A DNA stretch of 64,000 bases from Paenibacillus sp. cl123 (lineage in GTDB: Bacteria > Bacillota > Bacilli > Paenibacillales > NBRC-103111), in NCBI RefSeq assembly GCF_900101595.1, contig NZ_FMYY01000032.1:1-64000 (forward strand), given 5' to 3'. The position numbers were made by a program, and so were the translations under genes. Shown here piece by piece: positions 1-8,767 of this stretch. The stretch's first letter is position 1. Each line of letters starts with the position of its first letter. The notes beneath the pieces were generated by a model. The model was not told the origin of the DNA. It did not search any database and saw only the letters and a list, made by a program, of their open reading frames with translations.

Positions 1-282
<282 letters not shown>

Positions 283-441
283 ACAGGTTTACGGAGTAAA
301 CCACTTCGTAAGCATGGGCTATACCCCACAAAGTGAAGAGTAGGCTGACGAAGCGTATTCCTGGTACTTTGCGGGGGCCCCAAAAGCTAAAATGACAAAT
401 TCAGCAGAGCAATGTTTCGTATCCAGTTTTCAGGGAATACG

Positions 442-512
442 ATACCCTTGAGCCAACATCATGTTGATTCAAGGGTATTTGATTTATCGGGAGATAATTT
501 CCCGATAAATCA
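442..512 (+). terminator. Two consecutive strong hairpins ending the rRNA transcript
   Basis: The first hairpin has arms 442-451 and 469-478 (ATACCCTTGA / TCAAGGGTAT), with an inner CAACAT/ATGTTG stem, and is followed by a T-rich stretch. The second has a 12-13 bp stem, arms 481-492 and 500-511, with a 7-nt loop. The upstream spacer at 283-441 contains no 5S rRNA and no tRNA that I can recognise; it carries the motif GTTTCGTATCCAGTTTTCAGG, cut here to GTATCCAGTTTTCAGG, commonly seen beside rrn genes of this group. I read the pair as the rrn terminator; the second may also serve the convergent gene at 538-1068. Confidence 0.7.
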
Positions 513-537
513 CGAGGAAGAGCGAAACCCTTCCCGC

Positions 538-1068
538 TTATTGGGCATAGCAGGAAGAATCTCGCTCGTTGATTTTCAGAAGGCCGGTTGCTTTATGTTT
601 ACGGAGCAGCAGCAAGATAGTGAAGCGGGGAAGCAAGAGCCAGATATGCAAAAATGCAGCGAATAGCAGCGTGTACAGCTCGATCCAAGGATAAAGGCAG
701 GCAAGTATAAGCAGCCCCACACCGAGCAGTTGGTTATGCATGCGGCCTACCTTGGAGAGGGAGATATAGCCGGCGGGAGCGTAGCCGAACCATGGCATCC
801 GAAAGGACCAGTGCCAGGAACGGGGGGTATAGCCTTCCTTGGTCTGGAGAAGCAGCCGCAGGAAGATCATATGCAGAATAGGAATTCCGAACAGGACAAG
901 GCCGAATGGCAACGGATCGAGCAGCAGCAGGGCGCAGATCCAGGCCAATACGGTCAGCAGCCAATACGCATAATGATGCAGCGGCTTGTGATGGATCCGT
1001 CTTAACAGGCGGTAGTTGTAAATGGTTGAATTTTTGGATAAAGTTCGTTCAGCGGGGGGCATGGTCAT
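538..1068 (-). CDS. Small multi-pass membrane protein of unknown function
   Basis: Encodes 176 residues. I do not recognise the family. At least three or four hydrophobic segments are visible: about residues 36-70 (two adjacent helices separated by DPLPFG) and 113-150 (two more). The N-terminus is basic and His-rich (RRIHHKPLHHYAYW), and the C-terminus ends in a basic tail. A ribosome-binding-like AGGTGAACGAG sits just before the ATG on the minus strand. It is convergent to the rRNA operon and divergent from gin. In B. subtilis csfB directly follows the rrn operon, so this gene is an insertion relative to that order. Overlapping plus-strand frames lack such coherent membrane topology. Confidence 0.65.
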   Translation of the reverse strand: MTMPPAERTLSKNSTIYNYRLLRRIHHKPLHHYAYWLLTVLAWICALLLLDPLPFGLVLFGIPILHMIFLRLLLQTKEGYTPRSWHWSFRMPWFGYAPAGYISLSKVGRMHNQLLGVGLLILACLYPWIELYTLLFAAFLHIWLLLPRFTILLLLRKHKATGLLKINERDSSCYAQ

Positions 1069-1175
1069 GTCTCGTTCACCTAATGTTCATTAATTGGACT
1101 ACACCTCTATATCGGCTGTCCACTCGGAAATATGAAGATATTGTGCACCGGATTAGCTTTCCCGACATAAAAATA

Positions 1176-1204
1176 GTTTAAAGATGTTTATTCTTTGAGA
1201 GAAT
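1176..1204 (+). promoter_or_regulatory. Candidate sigma-F promoter of gin
   Basis: GTTTA (1176-1180), a 15-bp spacer, then TGAGAGAAT (1196-1204). This fits the known sigma-F pattern GYWTA-N15-GGNNANAAT with one mismatch. It lies 40 bp upstream of the gin start, and csfB of B. subtilis is a known sigma-F gene, so position and biology agree. Identified by eye only. Confidence 0.5.
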
Positions 1205-1244
1205 CGGACATACTGATAGAAAAGAAGATTCGAGGTGACGCTGC

Positions 1245-1442
1245 ATGGGCGAAGCGCTGCAGAATGAATGGACTCCTTCTTGTATGATTTGCGGACAGCA
1301 GAAAGAAAATGGCATCATGATCATATCCGAATTTATCTGCGAGGATTGTGAGAAGGAAATGGTGAGGACGGATGTCAGCGACAGCAAGTATCCTTTTTTT
1401 ATACATCAGATGAAGAAAATCTTATATAAGAAAAATGCCTAG
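1245..1442 (+). CDS. gin: Anti-sigma-G factor Gin (CsfB)
   Basis: A 65-residue protein of the Gin/CsfB family, a small zinc-binding inhibitor that holds sigma-G (and in B. subtilis also sigma-E) inactive until the proper stage of sporulation. Two CxxC pairs are visible, CMIC near residues 13-16 and CEDC near 32-35, which are the expected zinc ligands, followed by the family-typical C-terminal stretch YPFFIHQMKKIL. The length equals the known family. A GAGGTGA ribosome site precedes the ATG. A sigma-F-like promoter lies upstream and a strong terminator follows, so it appears monocistronic. Its place between an rrn operon and yaaO/tmk matches csfB in B. subtilis, although xpaC and yaaN are absent here. 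Confidence 0.93.
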   Translation: MGEALQNEWTPSCMICGQQKENGIMIISEFICEDCEKEMVRTDVSDSKYPFFIHQMKKILYKKNA

Positions 1443-1458
1443 TCCAAAACTTCGACTT

Positions 1459-1503
1459 AAACTCCTCTTTATCCCCGGAAGGGATGGAAGAGGGGTTTTT
1501 AGT
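1459..1503 (+). terminator. Rho-independent terminator after gin
   Basis: Stem arms AACTCCTCTT and AAGAGGGGTT enclose an inner ATCCC/GGGAT helix, and a run of five T follows. It lies 20-60 bp after the gin stop codon. Confidence 0.8.
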
Positions 1504-1564
1504 TTGGTACAATACTGCTAGCCGAACATAGCTATGATTCAAAATAAGAAATGAGGACATTGGG

Positions 1565-3076
1565 ATGCGACCATGGTCGGAACGCGCGCCTTTATTCGAA
1601 GCGATCGCAGCCTATCAGAGTCAGACGGTAGGACGCTTCCATGTGCCTGGACATAAAGCACGGCCCGAGGCTTTCGGCCCGGGCGCTTCCTATTACCAGG
1701 GCCTGCTGCCGCTGGATGTTACGGAGCTACGCGGGCTGGATGATCTGCACCATCCCGAGGAGGCGATCCATGAAGCTCAGCAGCTCGCAGCAGACTGCTT
1801 CGGGGCGGAGGAGACCTTCTTCCTGGTCAATGGAAGCACGGTGGGCAATCAGGCGATGATCGCGGCCGTCTGCCGGCCGGGCGATTTGCTCCTCGTACAG
1901 CGAGATGCGCATAAATCCGTCATTCATGGCCTGATGCTGGCAGGGGCTCATGCGGTGTTTGTACATCCGCGGATAGATGAGAGGACCGGACTACGGGGAG
2001 GAATAGCCCTAGAAGACGTTGAGGAGGCGCTGAGGCTCTATCCGCAGGCCAAAGGTCTCCTGCTCACCTGTCCAAGCTATTACGGGATAGGACCGGATCT
2101 TGAGTCGATCGCGGAGCTGCTGCATGCCCGGCATAAATGTTTGCTGGTGGACGAAGCGCATGGGGCCCATTACGGCTTCCATCCTGAGCTTCCGGGCTCG
2201 GCTTTGTCTTGCGGAGCTGATGCTGTCGTGCAGTCGACGCATAAGATGCTGACGGCGCTCACGATGGGCTCGATGCTGCACGTACAAGGGCAGCGTGTCT
2301 CTCGTGAGATTTTACGCCGCATATTAGGGATGCTGCAAAGCTCCAGCCCCTCTTATCCGATTATGGCCAGCCTGGACCTCAGCCGCCGCTATTTGCAGGA
2401 GCAGGGGACTGGAGCGATAACGTCCGCGCTGGCGGTTCTTGAATCCTGGCGCTCCGGTATAGCACGTCGGCCCCGCTGGAGCCTCGCCCGGATTTCGGGT
2501 CCATACCGGAGCGATCCATTCAAGCAACTGCTCTACGATGCGGCAGGCAAGCTGAACGGTTATGAGCTGCAAGCCAAGCTCGAGGAATCCGGCTGTTATG
2601 CGGAGATGGCCGATGCCGGATATGTCGTGCTGGCTTTCAGTCTGGTCAGCCGGCTGGAGGAGGTTCATCATTTGCTGGAAGCGCTGGATCGGATAGCCCA
2701 ACAAGAGCAGCCGGATGACGCGTCGCGGCCGAGTAGCGGTTATGCTGCGGAAGCAACCGGCATAAGACAGGGGGCTTCGTTTCGGGAACGGATATCCCAG
2801 CCGGTTCCTTTCTCTATCGCTTCTATTCACGGGCAGACGGCGTCGAGGCTCGTCCCGCTGGATTCCTGCGAGGGGCATATGGCGGCCGAGATGATCGTGC
2901 CCTACCCACCGGGAATACCGCTGCTGTACCCGGGAGAGAGGATCACCCCGCAGATCGCGGCAGACCTTCGGCTGCTGGCCGGGTCCGGGGCCAGATTTCA
3001 AGGACATAATGTAACGGAGCTGGGAACGATACCGGTCCGATCAAGTCAATTGGCAGAACAGGAGACATTCGAGTGA
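1565..3076 (+). CDS. Orn/Lys/Arg decarboxylase-family PLP enzyme (YaaO-like)
   Basis: A 503-residue fold-type I PLP enzyme of the ornithine/lysine/arginine decarboxylase family, like YaaO of B. subtilis at the same locus. The substrate cannot be told from sequence. The N-terminal PGHK motif, the cofactor aspartate in VDEAHGAH (about 196-203) and the Schiff-base lysine in STHKM (Lys227) are all present, as is the short C-terminal domain with PYPPGIPLLYPGE. It overlaps tmk by four bases (GTGA), so the two are translationally coupled. In B. subtilis yaaO also directly precedes tmk. Family confidence is high; substrate confidence is low. Confidence 0.9.
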   Translation: MRPWSERAPLFEAIAAYQSQTVGRFHVPGHKARPEAFGPGASYYQGLLPLDVTELRGLDDLHHPEEAIHEAQQLAADCFGAEETFFLVNGSTVGNQAMIAAVCRPGDLLLVQRDAHKSVIHGLMLAGAHAVFVHPRIDERTGLRGGIALEDVEEALRLYPQAKGLLLTCPSYYGIGPDLESIAELLHARHKCLLVDEAHGAHYGFHPELPGSALSCGADAVVQSTHKMLTALTMGSMLHVQGQRVSREILRRILGMLQSSSPSYPIMASLDLSRRYLQEQGTGAITSALAVLESWRSGIARRPRWSLARISGPYRSDPFKQLLYDAAGKLNGYELQAKLEESGCYAEMADAGYVVLAFSLVSRLEEVHHLLEALDRIAQQEQPDDASRPSSGYAAEATGIRQGASFRERISQPVPFSIASIHGQTASRLVPLDSCEGHMAAEMIVPYPPGIPLLYPGERITPQIAADLRLLAGSGARFQGHNVTELGTIPVRSSQLAEQETFE

Positions 3077-3711
3077 ACAGAGGCATTTTTATTAGTGTGG
3101 AGGGCGGAGAGGGAGCTGGCAAAACGACTGCGATCTCTTCTATTATAACGGCATTGGCCGAGCTGGGGTATGAGGCGGTTTCCACCCGGGAACCCGGAGG
3201 AATTGCAATAGCGGAGCAGATCCGCGCGATAGTGCTGGACAACGCCAACACGGAGATGGATAGCCGCACGGAGGCGCTTCTGTATGCGGCCGCCCGCAGG
3301 CAGCATTTGAGCCAGAAGGTGATCCCTCTACTGGAGTCCGGGAGGTCGGTCGTATGCGATCGGTTCATCGACAGCAGTCTGGCTTATCAAGGGTATGCGC
3401 GGGGGCTCGGAATAGACGAGGTATTTGCCATCAATCGGTTTGCCATCGCGGATTGGATGCCGGATCTCACCTTGTTCCTGGATGTGAGCCCGGAGGTCGG
3501 GCTGGCTCGTATCCGCTCGGACGACAGCCGCGAGCTGAATCGTCTGGATCTGGAGAAGCTGCAGTTTCATCAGATGGTGCGGGAAGGCTACGAAGAGGTA
3601 ATCCGCAGGTTTCCGGAGCGTGTGCAGCGTGTGAACGCGGAGCAGACGCCTGAGCAGGTAGCCGCTGAAATTAGGCGAATGATGAACCAGAAACTTCCGA
3701 AACGAATATGA
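3073..3711 (+). CDS. tmk: Thymidylate kinase
   Basis: Phosphorylates dTMP to dTDP, an essential step in dTTP supply for DNA replication. The 212-residue length is typical. The P-loop GGEGAGKT sits at residues 11-18, the DRF motif (CDRFIDSSLAYQG) follows near 95, and a LID region with RSDDSRELNRLD is seen. A GTG start overlaps the upstream stop. It is followed at a distance of about 120 bp by darA, as in B. subtilis (tmk-yaaQ-yaaR-holB). Confidence 0.97.
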   Translation: MNRGIFISVEGGEGAGKTTAISSIITALAELGYEAVSTREPGGIAIAEQIRAIVLDNANTEMDSRTEALLYAAARRQHLSQKVIPLLESGRSVVCDRFIDSSLAYQGYARGLGIDEVFAINRFAIADWMPDLTLFLDVSPEVGLARIRSDDSRELNRLDLEKLQFHQMVREGYEEVIRRFPERVQRVNAEQTPEQVAAEIRRMMNQKLPKRI

Positions 3712-3795
3712 TATAAGGAAGTTCCGTAATTCTGCACAGGAATCTATTATTAATGAAGGAATTTTTCATACGCTTGTCAAATTATATAAGAGTAA

Positions 3796-4161
<366 letters not shown>

Positions 4162-4179
4162 AGAAGAGGTCGAGGCCGC

Positions 4180-4626
4180 GTGAAAATAAACCCGGGTTGG
4201 CGTCCAATCGGCAATGAATTGATACGCAGCGAGAATTCATCATCCCAACAGCTTCAACAAAAATCATTTCATGATATGATGCAGCATCAGGACCAGCGGG
4301 CCACCCGGGAACAGCTTCAGCGCATGCTTGACCAAATCGATCAGCAGGGGCAGCGGCTGGCCAAATCCATGACCGTGCGGGAGCTGCGACAATACAAGCT
4401 GATGATCAAGAGCTTTCTCGAAGAAACCGCCCGACGGGGCGTACAGCTCAGAGAAACGCGCGGCTGGGACCGCAGAGGCCGCTCCAAGCGCTATAAGCTG
4501 CTGGAAGAGCTGGACGCGGAACTCCTGGGGCTGGCCGATGGCTTGCTGGAGAGCGAGCAGGGGCGGATCGATCTGCTGCAGAAAATTGGCGAAATACGCG
4601 GAATGCTGATCAACCTGTTTTTCTAG
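4180..4626 (+). CDS. yaaR: YaaR family protein (DUF327)
   Basis: A 148-residue, mostly helical and charged cytoplasmic protein of the YaaR/DUF327 family, whose function is not known. Conserved-looking stretches are SFHDMM, LQRMLDQIDQQGQRLAKSMTV (abridged) and the basic RGWDRRGRSKRYKLLEELD segment near 95-115. It starts with GTG 18 bp after darA, with GAGGTCGAGG as a possible ribosome site. In B. subtilis it also lies between yaaQ and holB. Confidence 0.88.
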   Translation: MKINPGWRPIGNELIRSENSSSQQLQQKSFHDMMQHQDQRATREQLQRMLDQIDQQGQRLAKSMTVRELRQYKLMIKSFLEETARRGVQLRETRGWDRRGRSKRYKLLEELDAELLGLADGLLESEQGRIDLLQKIGEIRGMLINLFF

Positions 4627-4715
4627 AACGGGGTGGATGAAATCAGGGCCCCTCTGCACGAAGGACAGGCAACCCGGCAGCCGCTTGGGATAAAGGAAAG
4701 GAACTTGAAGCAATC

Positions 4716-5693
4716 ATGTCTATCCAATCCGTAGTCGGACAAGAACGCGTCAAGCAAATGCTGCAAACGAGCATTCGTACGGATAAAGTATCGCATGCTT
4801 ATATATTCTCGGGTCCAAGCGGGTCAGGCCGCCGGGCTATGGCCAAAGCCTTCGCGATGGCCTTGTACTGCAAGGTGCTGCCGGACGACGCATGCGGGGA
4901 ATGCCTGGACTGCCGCAAGGTCGAGCATGGCAACCACCCGGACCTGTATTGGCTGGCGCCGGAGGGAGCCTCGATCAAAATCGAACAGATCCGGGAGCTG
5001 CAAAAGCAGTTCGCCTATCGTTCGACCGCTTCCGGCATGAAGATGTATGTGCTGGAGTCGGCTGACCGCATGACCGTTCAAGCCGCCAACAGCTTATTGA
5101 AGTTTCTTGAGGAACCGGCTTCTCAGGTCGTTGCCGTGCTTATCACCGACAATGGACAAGCCCTGCTGCCGACGATCCGCTCCAGGGCCCAGTGGGTGCC
5201 ATTCCTGCCTATGGCGCGCGGAAGAATGAAGGACATGCTGCTTGCGGAGGGGCAGGCTCCTCTGCTTGTGCAGGCGGCGGTTCATCTGGCGGCAGGACCT
5301 GAGGCGGCCCGCGAGATGATTCAAGGAAATGGGTTTGCAGAAGTTCGAAATCTAGTGATACAATTAGCAAAGGAGAGCTTGTCTCGTCTGCCTTCCGCTC
5401 TGCTGCTCTCGCAGCAGAAGCTGATGAAGGGCGAGCACAGCGACAAGATCGGGCTTTGGCTGGATATGCTGATCCTATGGCTGAAGGATATGGTTCAGTT
5501 AGGCACGGGCCGCCGTGACGAGCTTGTATTCTCCGATCAAACCGATTGGATGGCCCGGGAGGCGCTCGGCCGTCCCCCCGAGCATTGGATTGCCTGCATG
5601 GAGCAGGCGATCGAGACGCAGAAGAAATTGCGCTTTAACGCCAATCCCCAGCTCGCGCTGGAACACATATTGATACAGCTTAAGGGGGTGTAG
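4716..5693 (+). CDS. holB: DNA polymerase III delta' subunit
   Basis: A 325-residue clamp-loader subunit that works with the tau/gamma and delta subunits to load the sliding clamp. The N-terminal AAA+ domain begins with VVGQERVKQML and HAYIFSGPSGSGRRAMA. The P-loop is degenerate (GSGRR in place of GxGKT), as is usual for delta', which does not hydrolyse ATP. A zinc-binding module CGECLDC lies near residues 60-67, and the sensor region LLKFLEEP follows. It is preceded by AAAGGAACTTG and is followed within 3 bp by ricT. Confidence 0.95.
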   Translation: MSIQSVVGQERVKQMLQTSIRTDKVSHAYIFSGPSGSGRRAMAKAFAMALYCKVLPDDACGECLDCRKVEHGNHPDLYWLAPEGASIKIEQIRELQKQFAYRSTASGMKMYVLESADRMTVQAANSLLKFLEEPASQVVAVLITDNGQALLPTIRSRAQWVPFLPMARGRMKDMLLAEGQAPLLVQAAVHLAAGPEAAREMIQGNGFAEVRNLVIQLAKESLSRLPSALLLSQQKLMKGEHSDKIGLWLDMLILWLKDMVQLGTGRRDELVFSDQTDWMAREALGRPPEHWIACMEQAIETQKKLRFNANPQLALEHILIQLKGV

Positions 5694-5695
5694 GA

Positions 5696-6499
5696 TTGTT
5701 CTCCGTTGTAGGGGTCCGCTTCAAGAAAGCGGGCAAAGTGTATTATTTCGATCCCAGCGACCTGCCGGTCGATCAGGATAGCTCGGTTATTGTCGAGACG
5801 GCACGGGGGGTCGAATACGGTAAGGTTGTCATAGGACGCAGAACCGTGGGAGAGAGCGATGTAGTGCTGCCGCTGAAGAAGGTAATTCGGATAGCGGACC
5901 AACAGGATGCGCAACTGGTTGAGGATAACAAGCAGGCGGCGAAAAATGCCTTTGCCGTATGTCAAGAGAAGATTAAGGATCACCAGCTCCGGATGAAGCT
6001 GGTTGACGTTGAATATACATTTGACCGCAATAAAATTATTTTTTATTTTACGGCCGAAGGTAGGGTCGACTTTAGGGAGCTGGTGAAGGATCTGGCCAGT
6101 GTGTTCCGCACACGGATCGAGCTTCGTCAGATCGGTGTCAGGGACGAGGCGAAGATGCTCGGCGGCATCGGGCCATGCGGGCGGATATTGTGCTGCTCTT
6201 CCTTCCTGGGAGACTTCGAGCCGGTATCGATCAAGATGGCCAAGGATCAGAACCTATCGCTGAACCCGACCAAAATATCGGGACTTTGCGGCCGATTAAT
6301 GTGCTGCTTGAAATATGAGCATGATAATTATGAAAGCGCTAAGGACGATCTTCCTCGTGTCGGCAGTGAAGTGGTCACCTCATTCGGCAACGGACGTCTG
6401 GTTTCACTCAATGTCGGGGAACGTATGGCTAAGGTGCAAATCTTTGATTTGAAAAAAGTGATGGATCTTCCGCTCGACGATGTGGTAGAGCATCATTAA
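5696..6499 (+). CDS. ricT: PSP1-domain protein RicT (YaaT)
   Basis: A 267-residue member of the PSP1/YaaT family. In B. subtilis RicT forms an iron-sulfur complex with RicA and RicF that promotes mRNA processing by RNase Y and supports the Spo0A phosphorelay. The TTG start yields MFSVVGVRFKKAGKVYYFDP, the family N-terminus. Cysteines in GPCGRILCCSSFL (about 160-172) and GLCGRLMCCLKYE (about 198-210) are the expected cluster ligands. It sits 2 bp after holB, so co-transcription is almost certain. Confidence 0.94.
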   Translation: MFSVVGVRFKKAGKVYYFDPSDLPVDQDSSVIVETARGVEYGKVVIGRRTVGESDVVLPLKKVIRIADQQDAQLVEDNKQAAKNAFAVCQEKIKDHQLRMKLVDVEYTFDRNKIIFYFTAEGRVDFRELVKDLASVFRTRIELRQIGVRDEAKMLGGIGPCGRILCCSSFLGDFEPVSIKMAKDQNLSLNPTKISGLCGRLMCCLKYEHDNYESAKDDLPRVGSEVVTSFGNGRLVSLNVGERMAKVQIFDLKKVMDLPLDDVVEHH

Positions 6500-6556
6500 G
6501 CAAGCGCCCGGAAGTAAGGGAACGGCTCCAGTGGAGTAGAGGTGATGGCTATCGTG

Positions 6557-6907
6557 GTGAAGCGGGATATATTCGTGCAAATCGATCAAATGGAAGAGCA
6601 GGTGGGCTCGTTCTACTCGGAGCTCGGACAGCTGAAGCAGCAGATCATCGAACTGCTGGAAGAGAATAAGAGGCTTAGCATAGAGAATAACCAGCTGCGC
6701 AAGCTGCTGAAGAAAGACGCCGCTCCGGCTGCTTCCGTTGTCTCCTCCACTCATCAAGAGCAGGCGGCGCCCAAGGAGACCGCGGGCGAAGGCTTGGACA
6801 ACCTGGCACGGATTTATCATGAAGGCTTTCATATCTGCAATGTGAATTACGGACATCTGCGGATGGAGGGCGACTGTTTGTTCTGCATGTCATTTTTGAA
6901 TAAATAA
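6557..6907 (+). CDS. yabA: Replication initiation control protein YabA
   Basis: About 116 residues. YabA binds DnaA and DnaN and restrains replication initiation in B. subtilis. The N-terminal half is a coiled coil ([20 protein letters not shown], abridged) and the C-terminus carries the zinc module [11 protein letters not shown] and DCLFCMSFL. The start is uncertain: GTG 6542, ATG 6545 and GTG 6554/6557 are all in frame. The AGAGGTG ribosome-like site at 6538-6544 best fits 6554/6557, which also gives the family-like beginning (M/V)KRDIFVQ. A terminator follows the stop. Confidence 0.92.
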   Translation: MKRDIFVQIDQMEEQVGSFYSELGQLKQQIIELLEENKRLSIENNQLRKLLKKDAAPAASVVSSTHQEQAAPKETAGEGLDNLARIYHEGFHICNVNYGHLRMEGDCLFCMSFLNK

Positions 6908-6915
6908 GAAAACGA

Positions 6916-6950
6916 GCCGTAGGGAGGAGCCACTTCTCTACGGTTTTTTT
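6916..6950 (+). terminator. Terminator after yabA
   Basis: Arms CCGTAGGGAG (6917-6926) and CTTCTCTACGG (6933-6943), then seven T. It ends the tmk-to-yabA cluster. Confidence 0.85.
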
Positions 6951-6974
6951 GGAAGCAAAGAGGAGTTGTCGAAA

Positions 6975-7748
6975 GTGAATGCCGTACCTATCCATGAACG
7001 TGAACGCCTGGACGATTTGCTGACCCAGGATTTGAAAATCATACAAAGCGACGATGTATTCAGCTTCTCGCTAGATGCGGTGCTGCTGGCGCGCTTCTGC
7101 TCGCTTCCGCAGCGCGGACGAATTATGGATCTGTGCACGGGCAACGGGGTTATCCCTTTGCTTATGACGACGCGGACGCGTGCGCATATTACAGCCGTGG
7201 AGATTCAGGAGAAGCTGGCCGATATGGCGCAGCGCAATGTGCGTCTGAACGGGCTGGAGGAGCAGATCGATATTCGTCACGGGGATCTGCGGCTCGCGGT
7301 AGAGGGGGTAGGGCATGGGCTGTTTGACGCGTTAACGGTCAATCCTCCTTATTTGCCGGTTCCCAATGGAGACCAGAACGTCAATGCACATTTCGCGGCA
7401 GCCCGTCACGAGCTGTTCTGTACGCTGGAGGATGTGATCCGGATCAGCAGCCGGCTCGTCCGCACCGGGGGCAAGGTGGCGATGGTGCACCGGCCAAGCC
7501 GCCTTGTCGAAATCTGCACCCTGATGCGGCAGTACAAGCTTGAGCCGAAGCGGGTCCGGTTCGTCCATCCCCGGGCAGATCAGGAAGCGAATATGATCTT
7601 AATAGAAGGAATGAGGGACGGCAAGCCTGAGCTGAGAACATTGCCGCCGCTTATTGTTTATAAAAATAAGACCGAATACACCGATGAACTGGCGGATGTG
7701 TACTTCGGCCGCCGGTTGACTCTGGACCATGACCCGGATACCTACTAA
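6975..7748 (+). CDS. trmN6: tRNA1(Val) (adenine(37)-N6)-methyltransferase (YabB/TrmN6)
   Basis: A 257-residue SAM-dependent methyltransferase, like YabB of B. subtilis, expected to methylate A37 of tRNA-Val. The SAM-binding motif DLCTGNGVIPLL lies near 50-61, and the N6-adenine catalytic motif NPPY follows (VNPPYLP, near 120). A TTG at 6966 is in frame, but it abuts the AGGAG ribosome site; GTG 6975 has the right spacing and is chosen. In B. subtilis the GIY-YIG gene yazA sits between this gene and rsmI; it is absent here, and rsmI follows directly. Confidence 0.9.
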   Translation: MNAVPIHERERLDDLLTQDLKIIQSDDVFSFSLDAVLLARFCSLPQRGRIMDLCTGNGVIPLLMTTRTRAHITAVEIQEKLADMAQRNVRLNGLEEQIDIRHGDLRLAVEGVGHGLFDALTVNPPYLPVPNGDQNVNAHFAAARHELFCTLEDVIRISSRLVRTGGKVAMVHRPSRLVEICTLMRQYKLEPKRVRFVHPRADQEANMILIEGMRDGKPELRTLPPLIVYKNKTEYTDELADVYFGRRLTLDHDPDTY

Positions 7749-7766
7749 GCAAAGGAAACGATAAGC

Positions 7767-8645
7767 GTGAACATTCAAAAAAGTTATAGCTCTGAACAAA
7801 AATCGGGTAAGTTATATTTAGTTGGAACGCCCATCGGCAATCTGGAGGATATGACTTACCGGGCCGTGCGGATTTTGCGCGAGGTGCAGTGGATTGCGGC
7901 AGAGGATACGAGGCAGACGCGCAAGCTGCTGGCGCACTTTGAGATTCCGACCCGGCTTGTTTCTTACCATGAACACAATAAACATGCCAGCGGCCCCGAG
8001 CTGATCCGCATCCTGCAGAGCGGGGACGATATCGCCTTAGTCAGCGATGCCGGTTTGCCGGCCATCTGCGACCCTGGCGCCGATCTGGTCCGGCTGGCGA
8101 TTGAGGCGGATATAGCGGTCATTCCGATTCCGGGGGCCAATGCCGCCTTATCCGCTCTCATCATCTCGGGTCTGCCGACAGACCGCTTCACGTTTGTTGG
8201 TTTCCCTCCGCGCGATGCAAAGCCTATGCAGCAGGAGATGTCCGGCTGGGGCAGGGAGAGCGGCACGATCATCGGCTATGAATCCCCGCATCGGATCGTC
8301 AAGACATTGACTCGGATGGCCGAGTATCTGGGCGAAGATTGCGAGCTGTGCCTGGTACGGGAGCTGACGAAGCGCTATGAGGAAGCGATACGCGGGACGA
8401 TCCGGGAATGTCTGGACCATGTGCAGGAGCATCCTCCGCAAGGAGAATATTGCTTTATCCTGCGGGTGGAACATTCCGAGAAGGAGAAGCAGGCGGAAAC
8501 CTGGTGGAGCGAGCTGACGCCGCAGGCTCATGTAGACAAGTATGAAGCGGACGGGCATGACCGCAAGGAAGCGTTGAAGCTTGCCGCCCAGGATCGGGGA
8601 ATTCCGAAGCGGGAGCTGTACAACGAATTGCACCGGGAGAAGTGA
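7767..8645 (+). CDS. rsmI: 16S rRNA (cytidine(1402)-2'-O)-methyltransferase
   Basis: A 292-residue tetrapyrrole-methylase-fold enzyme that 2'-O-methylates C1402 in the decoding centre of 16S rRNA. Family marks are LYLVGTPIGNLEDMTYRA near the N-terminus, AEDTRQTRKLL, SDAGLPAICDPG and PIPGANAA. A GTG start lies 7 bp after AAAGGA. It is 18 bp downstream of trmN6 and probably in the same operon. Confidence 0.96.
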   Translation: MNIQKSYSSEQKSGKLYLVGTPIGNLEDMTYRAVRILREVQWIAAEDTRQTRKLLAHFEIPTRLVSYHEHNKHASGPELIRILQSGDDIALVSDAGLPAICDPGADLVRLAIEADIAVIPIPGANAALSALIISGLPTDRFTFVGFPPRDAKPMQQEMSGWGRESGTIIGYESPHRIVKTLTRMAEYLGEDCELCLVRELTKRYEEAIRGTIRECLDHVQEHPPQGEYCFILRVEHSEKEKQAETWWSELTPQAHVDKYEADGHDRKEALKLAAQDRGIPKRELYNELHREK

Positions 8646-8660
8646 CCGGCTAGATCTCCA

Positions 8661-8696
8661 AAAAAAGTCCCTGAATCGGAAGTCCGACTCAGGGAT
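8661..8696 (-). terminator. Terminator of abrB (U-run on the minus strand)
   Basis: A 12-13 bp stem (arms 8668-8680 and 8683-8695) has a T run only when read on the minus strand (CTTTTTTGG). It therefore ends the abrB transcript, 73 bp after its stop codon, and may also stop the convergent rsmI transcript weakly. Confidence 0.8.
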
Positions 8697-8767
8697 TCAA
8701 GAGGAGATATGAAAAAGGTTAGAATTACCATAGTTAAAATTGCTATCTCTATTATAACCTATTTTTT

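Noticed and set aside
412-666. Plus-strand frame overlapping the twin hairpins
   Set aside because: It crosses the terminator structures, has no ribosome site and no coherent protein character.
6967-6973. TGTCGAA before trmN6 as a Spo0A box
   Set aside because: Isolated match within the ribosome-binding region of a housekeeping gene, downstream of a terminator; likely chance.
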